A stretch of DNA of 32,940 nucleotides from Burkholderiales bacterium (GCA_020845855.1 JADLEZ010000539.1:1-32940), one strand, 5' to 3'. Positions 18,659-28,335 are shown, numbered from the stretch's first letter. Notes: a model not told the origin generated them from the letters alone. Program-made: numbers and translations.

Positions 18659-19567
18659 CTATTTCGCCCGGAGCAGGCTGTCGAGACCGACGATGCGCTG
18701 GGCCACTATCAGCACGATCAGGGCGAACAACGCGGCCAGCGACGCCGAAGCGAGGCTAGTCGGATTGAAGTCCTGTTCCATCGTGTGAAACAGCTCAACC
18801 GGGTACGTCGTCAGGCCCGGCGCCGACAGGAAGATCGCGACCGGGACGTCGACGAACGAGGCGATGAACGCGTATAGGCCGCCGGAGAAGATTCCCGGCA
18901 GGATGACCGGTAGCGTAACGCGTCGCAGCGTTCGCCATTGCGTCGCTCCGAGTATGAATGCCGCCTCCTCGAGCCGGACGTTGAACCGCAGCAGCACGGC
19001 GCCCACGCTGCCGATGACGAACGGCGTGGCAAGGAAGACGTGGCCGACAAACAACCCGAACAGCGTGCCATCAATGTACACACCGGAAAGATCGCCGATC
19101 GTGTAATAGAGCTGCAGGAACGCGATCCCGAGCACCACGTGCGGAATCTGCAGCGGGGCCCGCAGCAGGATGCCGACCAGCGCCTTGCCGCGGAAGCGGC
19201 CGCGCACCAGGCCGAGTGCCGCCGGCACGCCGATGATGCACGCGGTCAGCGCGACGCAAAGTCCCAGCGCGAAGCTGAACCCCAACGCGTGCAGCTGCTC
19301 GCTCGAGATCCCGCGATACCACTTCAGCGTCAGTCGCTCCGGCGGAAACTGCACGTACGACATCACGACAAGGTCGTTGACCGGCGCGCTGAACGATCCG
19401 CCGACGACGACGACCAGCGGCGCGAGCAGGAACGAGAATACGGCGGCAATGTAGGCGACGGCGAGCGCCTTGCGCGGCGAGAACCGGCGCCACCGCGGCG
19501 CGGCAGGCGTGCGTGCTCCGCCGGGCAGGCTGCCCGGACCGGGCGCGCTCGCGGGGCCGGCGTTCAT
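18659..19567 (-). CDS. ABC transporter permease, PotC type
   Basis: Multi-helix protein with the EAA-like segment LEEAAFILGATQWRTLRRVTLPVILPGIFSG. Confidence 0.92.
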   Translation of the reverse strand: MNAGPASAPGPGSLPGGARTPAAPRWRRFSPRKALAVAYIAAVFSFLLAPLVVVVGGSFSAPVNDLVVMSYVQFPPERLTLKWYRGISSEQLHALGFSFALGLCVALTACIIGVPAALGLVRGRFRGKALVGILLRAPLQIPHVVLGIAFLQLYYTIGDLSGVYIDGTLFGLFVGHVFLATPFVIGSVGAVLLRFNVRLEEAAFILGATQWRTLRRVTLPVILPGIFSGGLYAFIASFVDVPVAIFLSAPGLTTYPVELFHTMEQDFNPTSLASASLAALFALIVLIVAQRIVGLDSLLRAK

Positions 19568-20418
19568 GACAGCACCAGGCGGGACGCGCGAAAGCGCCTC
19601 AACACGCCGATTGACAGGAGGTTGAGCGCCACCACGAACACGAGCAGCAACGCGGCGAGCGCGCCGGCGATTCCGTATTTGACGTCGAGCAGCATTGTGC
19701 GCTGGATCAGCACTGGCAGCGTGATCACGCGCCCGCCGCCCAGAAGCGCCGCCGACGTGAACGCGCCCATGCAGAGGTTGAACACCGTCAGGAAGCCGAT
19801 GATGATGCCGGGCAGGCTGAGCGGCAAGATGATTCGCGTGAACACGCGGAGCCGGCCCGCGCCATGGACCGTGGCCGCCTCGTCGAGCGAGACGGGAATG
19901 GTGCGGACGACGGCGAACATCAGCATCACGGCGAAGCCGAAGGTCGAGTAGATCAGCCCGACCACGACGCCGCCGACGCTGCCGACCAGCGAGAATGGCC
20001 GGTCGATCAGCCCCAGCGCCAGCAGCGCGCTATTCACCGGGCCGTCGGCGCGGAAGATGATGATGAGCCCGAACACCTGGATGACGATGGTGATGAACGA
20101 CGTCAGCACGACGATGCTGAGGAGCACGGTGGTCCAGCGCGAACGCAGCCGCGAAAGGATCTGCGCGACCGGAAACCCGACGACGATGCAGCAGGCCGCG
20201 ACGATCAGCGAGATGTAGCAGGTCAGCCACAGCGTGCGCAGGTAGTAGCCATCGGTCAGAATGCGCCGGTAGTTGGTGAGGTCGATCGTCGTCGACAGCT
20301 TACCGAAGCCCAGGTCCGCGTACAGACTTGCCCTGAGGAAGACGAACAGCGACCCCACCAGCAGCACGACACTGATGACGCAGGGGATGATCACCAAAGC
20401 TCCCCAGCGCTTCCTCAT
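19564..20418 (-). CDS. ABC transporter permease, PotB type
   Basis: Start at MRKRWGALVIIPCVISVVLLV; EAA-like segment LDEAATVHGAGRLRVFTRIILPLSLPGIIIG; overlaps the next permease gene by 4 nt. Confidence 0.92.
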   Translation of the reverse strand: MRKRWGALVIIPCVISVVLLVGSLFVFLRASLYADLGFGKLSTTIDLTNYRRILTDGYYLRTLWLTCYISLIVAACCIVVGFPVAQILSRLRSRWTTVLLSIVVLTSFITIVIQVFGLIIIFRADGPVNSALLALGLIDRPFSLVGSVGGVVVGLIYSTFGFAVMLMFAVVRTIPVSLDEAATVHGAGRLRVFTRIILPLSLPGIIIGFLTVFNLCMGAFTSAALLGGGRVITLPVLIQRTMLLDVKYGIAGALAALLLVFVVALNLLSIGVLRRFRASRLVLS

Positions 20419-20449
20419 GCGGTATCCTCCGCCGGCGCAGCGCTCGCGA

Positions 20450-21532
20450 TCACGAGAAATGCTCCCGGATGCGGTCGCGGATGACGTTCGGCGCGAGGCC
20501 TTGCGTGATGAACACCAACCGTGACGAGCGATCGTCGTCGGGCCAGCGGTCGAGCCACGACACCGGGAAGAAGACGTGCTGCACGCCGTGCACGACGGCC
20601 GGCCGCTCGGGGACGCCGGCGACGTGCACGATGCCCTTGGTGCGCAGGAGTTGGCCGCCGAAATCGGCCGCCAGCCCCCGCAGCAGCGCGTCGAATCGCT
20701 CGGGGTCGACCGGGTTCTGCAATTCGACCACGAAGCTCCCGATGCCGGCACTGCGGTAGTCGTGCCGCTGCACGCCCGCGTCGCGATCTCCAGACACCGG
20801 GGCGCCGGCCGGCAATCGGACCGCAGCGTCAACCGCGCGACCTGCGGCGAGCGTGGCGAAGTTCGCGTCGACTCCGTCGCTGGGCGGTCCGAAGATGAGT
20901 TGCGGATCGACGACGCCGCCAACCGTCTCATGAACCCGCGCCTGCGGGTTAAGCGCGCGCAACCGTGCCAGGAGTTCGGCGTACTGCCCGGCATTCGAAT
21001 GCCTCTGAACCAGATCGGTCTTTGCCAGCAGCAGGACGTCAGCCATTGCCACCTGCTTAGTCGCTTCGGGAAAGCGGTCGAGTGCCGCCGTAGCGGTGAT
21101 GGCGTCCACAACCGTGATTACTCTGTCGAGTCGGTAGCGCGCCAGCAGGTCCTGCTCCACCATCAACGTATGCATGATCGGCGCGGGGTCAGCCAGGCCG
21201 GTAGTTTCCACGACGACCCGTTCGACCGCTTGAATGCGCCCGACGTCGAGCCACATCGCGAGCGAGCCGAGCTTGTCCGCGAGATCGCCGCGGATGGTGC
21301 AGCAGATGCAGCCGTTGTTGAGCTCCATCATCATCTCGCTGCTGGTTTCGACCAGCAGGTGATCGATGCCGATCTCGCCAAATTCGTTGATGATCACCGC
21401 CGTCGACTGCATGCCGGGCTGCTTGACCAGGTGGTTAAGCACAGTTGTTTTTCCGCTTCCGAGGAATCCGGTGATGACGACGACGGGTATCCGCGCCGCG
21501 CGTCCGGCGTCCGCGGCGTTTTCGTCCGTCAT
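20450..21532 (-). CDS. CobW-family GTPase (COG0523), putative metallochaperone
   Basis: VVVITGFLGSGKTTVLNHLVKQ, NEFGEIGIDHLLVE, NNGCICCTIRGDL, VVVETTGLADPAPI, LLLAKTDLV, and a CobW C-terminal domain. Confidence 0.93.
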   Translation of the reverse strand: MTDENAADAGRAARIPVVVITGFLGSGKTTVLNHLVKQPGMQSTAVIINEFGEIGIDHLLVETSSEMMMELNNGCICCTIRGDLADKLGSLAMWLDVGRIQAVERVVVETTGLADPAPIMHTLMVEQDLLARYRLDRVITVVDAITATAALDRFPEATKQVAMADVLLLAKTDLVQRHSNAGQYAELLARLRALNPQARVHETVGGVVDPQLIFGPPSDGVDANFATLAAGRAVDAAVRLPAGAPVSGDRDAGVQRHDYRSAGIGSFVVELQNPVDPERFDALLRGLAADFGGQLLRTKGIVHVAGVPERPAVVHGVQHVFFPVSWLDRWPDDDRSSRLVFITQGLAPNVIRDRIREHFS

Positions 21533-21560
21533 GACCGGCACTCCCGCGGCGACGGCGGAT

Positions 21561-21582
21561 GTCCGGTTCGGCCCAACCGGAC
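21561..21582. repeat. Intercistronic hairpin between the PrpD-like and CobW-family genes
   Basis: GTCCGGTT-CGGCCC-AACCGGAC: perfect 8-bp stem, 6-nt loop. Confidence 0.55.
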
Positions 21583-21614
21583 GCACACATGCTCTCCGCA
21601 CCGGCAATTCGCTG

Positions 21615-23000
21615 TCATGATCGCAGCGTCCGGAAGGGGGCGAAGGCCTTCGGTGCGTCCTCCAACGCGGCGAGATGCTCCAGAAGTCCGCGTGCGCGCG
21701 CGTCGTCGATCGCTGCGGCCGCGGTGCAACGAAGGAATTTCTGGTGCAGATCCGCATCGTTCAAAGGATTCCCCGGCATCCCTTTCGGCTCGCCAAGATA
21801 TCCACGAACCTCGGTGCCGCGGTTCGTGATCACCGTGACGCGGGCGCCTTCGGGAGCCTCTTCGGTGTGAAGCGAATCGACCCGCCGCATCTCGACCTTC
21901 GCCATCGCTTTGCGCACCAGTGGCTCCGCAAGCGTCTCGTCGGTCAGGCTCGCGATGTCGAGCCCGCGACCTGCGAGGAGCATGCCGATGGCGAAGGGCA
22001 GCGAGAACTGCGCCTCTTGCCATCGCCTGGGCCGGTCGTAGATGAGGCTCATCGCAACCACGGGCGTGACTTCGCATATCACTCGGCGCACGTCGTCGCC
22101 GGACAATCCATTGTCGCGCAGCAGTTGCTCGGTCAACTCGACAGCGGCGTGCGCACCCGAGCATACGGGGTACTGCTTGAACAGGATCCCCGGTTGCACC
22201 AGACGCCAGACCTTGCCGAGGGTCGCCAGACTGTCGGTGTCGGCATAACCGTCGTTGAGCAGCTGGAGAAACCCGGCCTTCCCCTCGAAGATCGCGGTCG
22301 GTCCCGTGAGACCGCGACCCGCCAGCAGGGCTGCCTCGACGCCGGCGGCGGCGGTCCGGCCCGCAATGACAGGTTTGGCGTCGGTGCCGAACGCGGCCTT
22401 CAACCCGCCGACCTGGCCCCCTGCCAGCGCGACCGCTGCGGTCGTCTCCTGCTCGGCGAGCCCGAAGGCCCGCGCCGCCGCGGCGGCCGCGCCGAACGCA
22501 CCGAACGTCGCCGTGCTCCACCATCCCTTGAAATAGTGACGTGTCGTGCAAAGCATCGCGACGGCATACGCGACCTCGGATCCGGCGATGAATGCCTCGA
22601 GCAACTGGCGACCGTCTCCGCCCGCTTCCTCCGTGGCCGCCAATGCCGCCGGCAACACGACGGTGGACCCGTGCATGATCCCCGTATAGCTCGTGTCGTC
22701 GAAGTCCAACGCGTGCCCCGCCGTGCCGTTCACCAGAGCGGCGCCGACCGACGAAAGACGATCTGCGAAGCCCAGCACGCCGGAATCACCGGGCGCGTAA
22801 ACCCGTCGGGCGTGCTCGAGAACCCGCCGCGGCAGGGGGTGCGCCGTCGCGGCAAGCGAGACGCCCACCACGTCGACGATGCACCGCTTCGCCGCCGCGA
22901 CAGCTTCGCTCGGCACGGCACCAAGATCGACGGCGCTGCTCCACGCGCCGATCCGCTCGGCGAGCGTCTCGATAGGCGCCGGCGCGTTGGTATCCATCAT
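21615..23000 (-). CDS. MmgE/PrpD family protein
   Basis: VVGVSLAATAHPLPRRVLEHAR, GTAGHALDFDDTSYTGIMHGSTVVLPAALA, YADTDSLATLGKVWRLVQPGILFKQYPVCSGAHAAVE. Confidence 0.93.
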   Translation of the reverse strand: MMDTNAPAPIETLAERIGAWSSAVDLGAVPSEAVAAAKRCIVDVVGVSLAATAHPLPRRVLEHARRVYAPGDSGVLGFADRLSSVGAALVNGTAGHALDFDDTSYTGIMHGSTVVLPAALAATEEAGGDGRQLLEAFIAGSEVAYAVAMLCTTRHYFKGWWSTATFGAFGAAAAAARAFGLAEQETTAAVALAGGQVGGLKAAFGTDAKPVIAGRTAAAGVEAALLAGRGLTGPTAIFEGKAGFLQLLNDGYADTDSLATLGKVWRLVQPGILFKQYPVCSGAHAAVELTEQLLRDNGLSGDDVRRVICEVTPVVAMSLIYDRPRRWQEAQFSLPFAIGMLLAGRGLDIASLTDETLAEPLVRKAMAKVEMRRVDSLHTEEAPEGARVTVITNRGTEVRGYLGEPKGMPGNPLNDADLHQKFLRCTAAAAIDDARARGLLEHLAALEDAPKAFAPFRTLRS

Positions 23001-23605
23001 TCGGGTTTCCCGACCTCGCAACCGAACGACTGCGCAGCTTCGGTCAACCACTCCCAGAAGCTCACCGCATAGTCGCTAGTCACGTAGACGTCGAATACGT
23101 TTTCGCCGGCGACGGGGACCCCGTGGACGAGGACAGGGATGTGGTGGATGACGCTCTGCGCGAATGCGTCCGCGGGAAACACAGAGACATCGAGGTCGAC
23201 GGGCAAGCCGCGATTGAGAAGTTCCCGTGCTCCCGTGCCGGTCACACGCACAACCGTGCGGCTGTGCCCGATATCGGTGACGACCGTGTCGGAGCCGAAC
23301 GTGGACTCGTCGAGTCGTCGCAGCGTTTCGTCGCCCTCGGGCCCGGCCAGCCACAACCGCTCGGGAGCGACGCGGAAGATCGAGCGCACTCCCTCGGACA
23401 CCGCCGTTCGCCCGTCGTGGGGCATCCGGCAGCTACAGAGCGCTTCCAACTTCCGGCAGGTCGCGTCGAACGTCCCGGGCCAGCCGGAAACCTGGACCAG
23501 CGTGCGGCCGAGCCGCTCGTGTATTGCGACACCCGCGGTGCCTACCCGCGTACCGATTCGACCGGGTCGATAGACGGCCACCAGAGCCGAGCGCTGGTCA
23601 GACAT
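22997..23605 (-). CDS. soxG: Sarcosine oxidase gamma subunit family protein
   Basis: LVQVSGWPGTFDA, VSEGVRSIFRVAPERLWLAG, GHSRTVVRVTGTGARELLNRGLPVDLDVSVFPADAFAQSVIHHIPVLVH; adjacent to soxA. Confidence 0.88.
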   Translation of the reverse strand: MSDQRSALVAVYRPGRIGTRVGTAGVAIHERLGRTLVQVSGWPGTFDATCRKLEALCSCRMPHDGRTAVSEGVRSIFRVAPERLWLAGPEGDETLRRLDESTFGSDTVVTDIGHSRTVVRVTGTGARELLNRGLPVDLDVSVFPADAFAQSVIHHIPVLVHGVPVAGENVFDVYVTSDYAVSFWEWLTEAAQSFGCEVGKPE

Positions 23606-26600
23606 TAAGCCGTGCTCCTTCGGGATCGACGAAATGCGGCGACCTCACGCGTACCGCTCTGACTTCGCCGCGCATCGGGAAGACGGCATCGATGACCTGC
23701 CCCTCGCGTGCCATCCCGCCGGACACGAACCCCAGTGCGACGTGTCTGCCTAGCGACGGCGAGAAGGTCACCGATGAGACGAATCCGATGCCGTGGCCGT
23801 GGTGGCGTCCCGGCTCGCAGAGTATTGCTCCGGCACGAAGCGCGGCGTCGCCGGTCGCGGCCTCGAGTCCCACGAGCTGCGGCCTTGCTTCGTCGGCGAG
23901 CCCCTCGCGCTGCATCAGGGCACTCCCGATGAACGGCTTCTTCCTGCTTGCCATGCGCGCGAGCCCCATATCGGCCAGCGTCGTCCGGCCGTCGATTTCC
24001 GCGCCTGCAACGTGCCCCTTCTCGATGCGCAAGGCTCCCAGTGCCTCGACGCCGTAGATGATGAGATCGAACGCGCGCCCGGCATCCACGAGTGCCTGCC
24101 ACATCGCCTCGCCGCAGCGCGACGGCGCATAGACCTCGTACGCCATTTCGCCGGAGAAGCTGACGCGCAGGAGGCGCACGGGGATCGCGCCGATGCGTCC
24201 CTGCCTGACCCCCATGAAGGGAAACGCGTCGTTGCCGAAATCAACGTCGCGGGCAACGGAGGCGACGAGTTCGCGGCTGCGCGGCCCGGCCACGGCGACC
24301 CCGGCCCACTGGCTCGTCACCGAGGTCACCTGGACGCGAAGCGTCGGCCACGCGGTCTGCAGCAAGTACTCGAGGAACTGCATCACCTTGCCGGCCCCGA
24401 GCGTCGTGGTGGTCATAAAGTAGTGCTGCGCGGAGAGTCGTGACGTCGTGCCGTCATCGACGACGATGCCGTCCGGCCGCAGCATCACGCCATACCTCGC
24501 CTTGCCGACGGGTAGCGTGTCGAACGCGTTGGTGTAGACGCGGTTGAGGAATTCCGCGGCGTCGGGACCCTGGACGTCGATCTTGCCGAGACTCGACACG
24601 TCGACCATGCCTACGCCACTGCGCACGCCGGCGGCTTCGCGGATGTAGGCATCGCGAGCAGTTTCTCCGGGCTTCGGGTAGTACGAAGGGCGCAGCCACA
24701 ATCCCGTCGTGGCAAAAACCGCACCGTGTCGCGCGTGCCAGTTGTGCATCGGCGAGCGCCGCGTCGGCTTGAAGTGGAGGCCCGTCTCCTGCCCGGCGAG
24801 CGCGCCGATCGCGACCGGGCGGTACGGAGGCCGGAATGTCGTGGTGCCCAACGTCCCTATTGGCCGGCCAAGTATCTGCGCAGCAATCCCCAACGCGTTG
24901 ACGTTCGACGTCTTGCCCTGGTCGATGGCCATGCCGAGCGTCGTGTAGCGCTTCAGATGCTCGACCGATTCGTATCCCTCGCTCAGCGCAAGGGCTATGT
25001 CGTCGTATTTGACATCGTGCTGGAGATCGACGAATTTCTTCCGGTATCCCGTGCCCGGAAGGTCCGGGACCATCCACACCGGAACGATGTCGGTCGACAC
25101 CGGTTCGTCGGGCAGCGCGATCGGTGGCAGAGTTGCCTGCCCCGATGTCGCGAAGCCGCAAACCTCAGCCGCGCGGGCGCCTTCGCGCGCTCCGCCCGCG
25201 ACGCGCTCGCGCAGAGCGAGCTCGCCGGATGCCGAGCCCGCGATACGATAGCCGTCGGGGAACTTCTCCGCGATGAACATCGCGCGCTTCACATCATAGA
25301 CCGGCCGGACGCCGCGCTGACCCAGAAGCTGCAACGTGGGCGACCATCCACCGGAGACCAGCAGTAAGTCGCAGGCCAACCGCGGCTTCGCAGCTCCGAG
25401 CGCAACACGGACTGGATCGAACGCGCACACATCGACGCTGCTAACGCGCTTGCCGCCGTTGGCACGCGCGACAGCGGATCCGACGTGCAACGCAATTCCC
25501 GCCTGCCTCGCCGCACGCTCGAAATCCACGGAGACTGCACATCGGGCGTCGACCACGTTCACGTCAGCTCCCGCCGCCGCGAGGTCGAGTGCGGCGGCGT
25601 AGGCGGTGTCGTTGTTGGTGAAGACGACCACCTTGCGGCCCGGGACTACTGCATGGCGATTTGCATAGCAGCGCCCCGCCGATGCCAGCATTACGCCAGG
25701 CAGGTCGTTGTTGCCGAAGACGATCGGCCGCTCGAGCATCCCGGTGGCGAGGACCACCTGACGCGCTCGCACAATCCAGTATCGCTGACGGGGCTGGCCA
25801 GGCATCGGAACCGTCAGGTGATCGCCGACCCTCTCGATCAAGCCGAAGACCCGGTGGTCGAAAGCGCCGAATGCGGTGGTCCGTATCATCGTCCGGACGT
25901 TGGGAAGCGAAGCGAGCTCGGCGACGACCGCACCGAGCCATGCGTCGGTCTCCCCTCCGGCGGGCCTGGAAAGCAGCGAGCCGCCGAACTCGGCGCCATC
26001 CTCGACCAGCATGACGCGCGCGCCGCGCTGCCCAGCCGCCAGCGCGGCCGCGAGGCCCGACGGTCCACCTCCGACGACCAGCACGTCACAGAACGCGTGC
26101 CCCTTCTCGTAGCGATCGGGATCCGGCGCGAGCGGCGGTTCACCGAAACCGGCCGCCCGCCGGATGAATCGCTCGTAGAACATCCATGCGCCGCGGGTCG
26201 GGCCCATGAAGGTCTTGTAATAGAAACCGGCCGCGAAGATCGCCGAGAATCGGTCAATCACGCGCATCACATCAAAGTCGAGCGACGGCCAGCGGTTCTG
26301 GCTGCGCGCTTCGAGCCCGTCGAAAAGCTCGACAGTTGTCGCCGTGAGGTTTGGTTCGTGGCGATCCCCCTTGCGCAGGCTCACCATGGCGTTCGGCTCT
26401 TCGAGACCCGCCGTGTAGATGCCCCGCGGGCGGTGATACTTGAAGCTCCGCCCCACGAGGTGGACGCCGTTCGCGAGCAGCGCCGAGGCGAGCGTGTCGC
26501 CCGCAAATCCACTGTAGGCTCGCCCGTCGAAAGTGAAGACGAGGGGCAGCGTGCGGTCGATGCGCCCGCCCCGCTCGATACGATACGGCTGTGTGCTCAT
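23598..26600 (-). CDS. soxA: Sarcosine oxidase alpha subunit
   Basis: 1000 aa; GGRIDRTLPLVFTFDGRAYSGFAGDTLASALLANGVHLVGRSFKYHRPRGIYTAG, VVGGGPSGLAAALAAGQRGARVMLVE, and a C-terminal aminomethyltransferase-like domain. Confidence 0.96.
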   Translation of the reverse strand: MSTQPYRIERGGRIDRTLPLVFTFDGRAYSGFAGDTLASALLANGVHLVGRSFKYHRPRGIYTAGLEEPNAMVSLRKGDRHEPNLTATTVELFDGLEARSQNRWPSLDFDVMRVIDRFSAIFAAGFYYKTFMGPTRGAWMFYERFIRRAAGFGEPPLAPDPDRYEKGHAFCDVLVVGGGPSGLAAALAAGQRGARVMLVEDGAEFGGSLLSRPAGGETDAWLGAVVAELASLPNVRTMIRTTAFGAFDHRVFGLIERVGDHLTVPMPGQPRQRYWIVRARQVVLATGMLERPIVFGNNDLPGVMLASAGRCYANRHAVVPGRKVVVFTNNDTAYAAALDLAAAGADVNVVDARCAVSVDFERAARQAGIALHVGSAVARANGGKRVSSVDVCAFDPVRVALGAAKPRLACDLLLVSGGWSPTLQLLGQRGVRPVYDVKRAMFIAEKFPDGYRIAGSASGELALRERVAGGAREGARAAEVCGFATSGQATLPPIALPDEPVSTDIVPVWMVPDLPGTGYRKKFVDLQHDVKYDDIALALSEGYESVEHLKRYTTLGMAIDQGKTSNVNALGIAAQILGRPIGTLGTTTFRPPYRPVAIGALAGQETGLHFKPTRRSPMHNWHARHGAVFATTGLWLRPSYYPKPGETARDAYIREAAGVRSGVGMVDVSSLGKIDVQGPDAAEFLNRVYTNAFDTLPVGKARYGVMLRPDGIVVDDGTTSRLSAQHYFMTTTTLGAGKVMQFLEYLLQTAWPTLRVQVTSVTSQWAGVAVAGPRSRELVASVARDVDFGNDAFPFMGVRQGRIGAIPVRLLRVSFSGEMAYEVYAPSRCGEAMWQALVDAGRAFDLIIYGVEALGALRIEKGHVAGAEIDGRTTLADMGLARMASRKKPFIGSALMQREGLADEARPQLVGLEAATGDAALRAGAILCEPGRHHGHGIGFVSSVTFSPSLGRHVALGFVSGGMAREGQVIDAVFPMRGEVRAVRVRSPHFVDPEGARLNV

Positions 26601-26604
26601 CGAT

Positions 26605-26793
26605 CTACGCGCACGCCGCGGGGTGAGGCCGCTGCACCGCCTCCGAGGGGCGCAGACGCGAGCAGCGTGAAGCCGACCCTCGAAGGGTACGTCCGCGAGC
26701 GCCGCTTGCGGCCGACTCCATGACGCAACGTGCTATCCACCCATTCGTCGAGGCCGCGCAGCGGGCGTCTTGGGACGGTTTGGCGGCGCTCAT
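26605..26793 (-). CDS. Possible 62-aa small ORF between soxD and soxA
   Basis: MSAAKPSQDARCAASTNGWIARCVMESAASG... starts with an ATGA overlap on the soxD stop and ends 4 nt before the soxA start codon. No recognised family. Confidence 0.3.
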   Translation of the reverse strand: MSAAKPSQDARCAASTNGWIARCVMESAASGARGRTLRGSASRCSRLRPSEAVQRPHPAACA

Positions 26794-27068
26794 GGTTGTG
26801 TTGCCCCGGGGCGCTCGCGCGCGAGCGTCACTGACCTGACTTCGTGGGTCACGGTATCGCGCACCACGAAGAGCCACTGTCGGCAGCCGTGCACATGCTG
26901 CCAGAATTCGTGGTGCTCGCCCATCGGGTTGTCCCTGATGAACACCCAGTCCGCCCAGCGATCGAGATCGGAGTCCGTGAGCTCCGGCATGCGGCACGTG
27001 GCGTCGCCGGCATAGACATACTCGACCTGGTCGCGCTCGCCGCAATACGGGCATGCGATTCTCAGCAT
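26790..27068 (-). CDS. soxD: Sarcosine oxidase delta subunit
   Basis: MLRIACPYCGERDQVEYVYAGDA...WADWVFIRDNPMGEHHEFWQHVHGCRQWLFVVRDTVTHEV; CPYCG zinc-type motif. Confidence 0.95.
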   Translation of the reverse strand: MLRIACPYCGERDQVEYVYAGDATCRMPELTDSDLDRWADWVFIRDNPMGEHHEFWQHVHGCRQWLFVVRDTVTHEVRSVTLARERPGATQP

Positions 27069-27078
27069 CGGCCCCCCC

Positions 27079-28335
27079 TCAGTGCGCCCATGGGGTCGGG
27101 CCCATACCCTTCTCGTCCATCTGGTAGCCACGCCGGAACCGGTCGAGCGTGAAGCGTGAATTGAGCTCGTGCGGCTCGTCGTTCGCCAGGGTATGGGCGA
27201 AGCACCACCCCGCTGCGGGCGTCGCCTTGAATCCACCGTAATTCCAGCCGCCGTCGATGTAGAGGCCGTCGATCGGCGACTTGCAGATGATCGGGCTGCC
27301 GTCCATCGTCATGTCCACAATGCCGCTCCACTGGCGGACGATGCGCAGCCGCGACGCGAGGGGAATGAGCGCCTTCACGTCTGCCATCGTCTCCTCGATC
27401 ACGGGTAGATCGCCGCGCTGGCCGTAGGAGTTGTAGTTCTCGAGATCGCTGCCCATCACCAAGCCGCCCTTGTCGTCCTGCGATACGTAGAAGTGCGCAG
27501 CGCCGAACGAGACGACCGAATCGAGCACCGGCTTCACAGGCTCGGTGACGAACGCCTGCAGCACGTGGGATTCGACCGGAAGGCGAAGTCCCGCCATTCG
27601 CGCCAGATGGCTCGTGTGCCCGGCCACGGCCAGACCGACCTTCTGTGCGCGCACGAGACCGCGCGTGGTCTCGACACCGACGATCCTGCCGCCATCACGG
27701 AGGAAACCCTTGACCTCGCAACCCTGGATGATGTCGACGCCGAGGCGGTCCGCCGCGCGCGCGTAGGCCCACGCGACCGCATCGTGCCGAGCGGTGCCGG
27801 CGCGCTGCTGGAAGAGCGCCCCGAAGATCGGGAAGCGCGCATGCTCCGAAAAATCCAGGATCGGGACTTTGCGCTGCACTTCCTCCCGAGTGAGGAGCTC
27901 CGCGTCGATGTCGTTCAACCGCATGATGTTGCCGCGCCGTGCTGCGGCGTCCATCTGCGCCGGCGAATGGCACAGGTTGAGCTGCCCCCGCTGCGACAGC
28001 ATCACGTTGAAGTTGAGGTCGAGGCTCATGCCTTCCCAGAGCTGCAGCGACTTCTCGTAGAATCGCGTGTTGCCGTCGATCATGTAGTTGGATCGGATGA
28101 TCGTCGTATTGCGGCCGGTGTTGCCGCCGCCGACGTATCCCTTCTCGATCACCGCGACACTCGTGACGCCGTGCTCCTTGGCCAGGTAATACGCGGTGGC
28201 CAAGCCGTGACCGCCGCCGCCGACGATCACGACGTCGTACCCGGGCTTTGACTCCGCGTTGCGCCACGCACGGGTCCAGCCCTGGTTCCCGCCCAGGGCC
28301 TTCCTGATCAGCGTAAGCGCGGAATAGTGCGTCAT
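27079..28335 (-). CDS. soxB: Sarcosine oxidase beta subunit
   Basis: YDVVIVGGGGHGLATAYYLAKEHGVTSVAVIEKGYVGGGNTGRNTTIIRSNY, GLYIDGGWNYGGFKATPAAG. Confidence 0.96.
   Translation of the reverse strand: MTHYSALTLIRKALGGNQGWTRAWRNAESKPGYDVVIVGGGGHGLATAYYLAKEHGVTSVAVIEKGYVGGGNTGRNTTIIRSNYMIDGNTRFYEKSLQLWEGMSLDLNFNVMLSQRGQLNLCHSPAQMDAAARRGNIMRLNDIDAELLTREEVQRKVPILDFSEHARFPIFGALFQQRAGTARHDAVAWAYARAADRLGVDIIQGCEVKGFLRDGGRIVGVETTRGLVRAQKVGLAVAGHTSHLARMAGLRLPVESHVLQAFVTEPVKPVLDSVVSFGAAHFYVSQDDKGGLVMGSDLENYNSYGQRGDLPVIEETMADVKALIPLASRLRIVRQWSGIVDMTMDGSPIICKSPIDGLYIDGGWNYGGFKATPAAGWCFAHTLANDEPHELNSRFTLDRFRRGYQMDEKGMGPTPWAH

Noticed and set aside
19564-21111. 515-aa minus-strand ORF treated as one protein
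   Set aside because: The permease starts at about 20418; the upstream part is an out-of-frame reading of the CobW-family gene.
20576-21829. Plus-strand 417-aa ORF opposite the CobW-family gene
   Set aside because: Antisense shadow ORF; conserved CobW motifs are on the minus strand.
21675-23072. Plus-strand 465-aa ORF opposite the PrpD-like gene
   Set aside because: Antisense shadow of a well-supported conserved gene; no recognisable domain.
25485-26723. Plus-strand 412-aa ORF opposite soxA
   Set aside because: Antisense shadow ORF with Arg-rich composition and no family resemblance.
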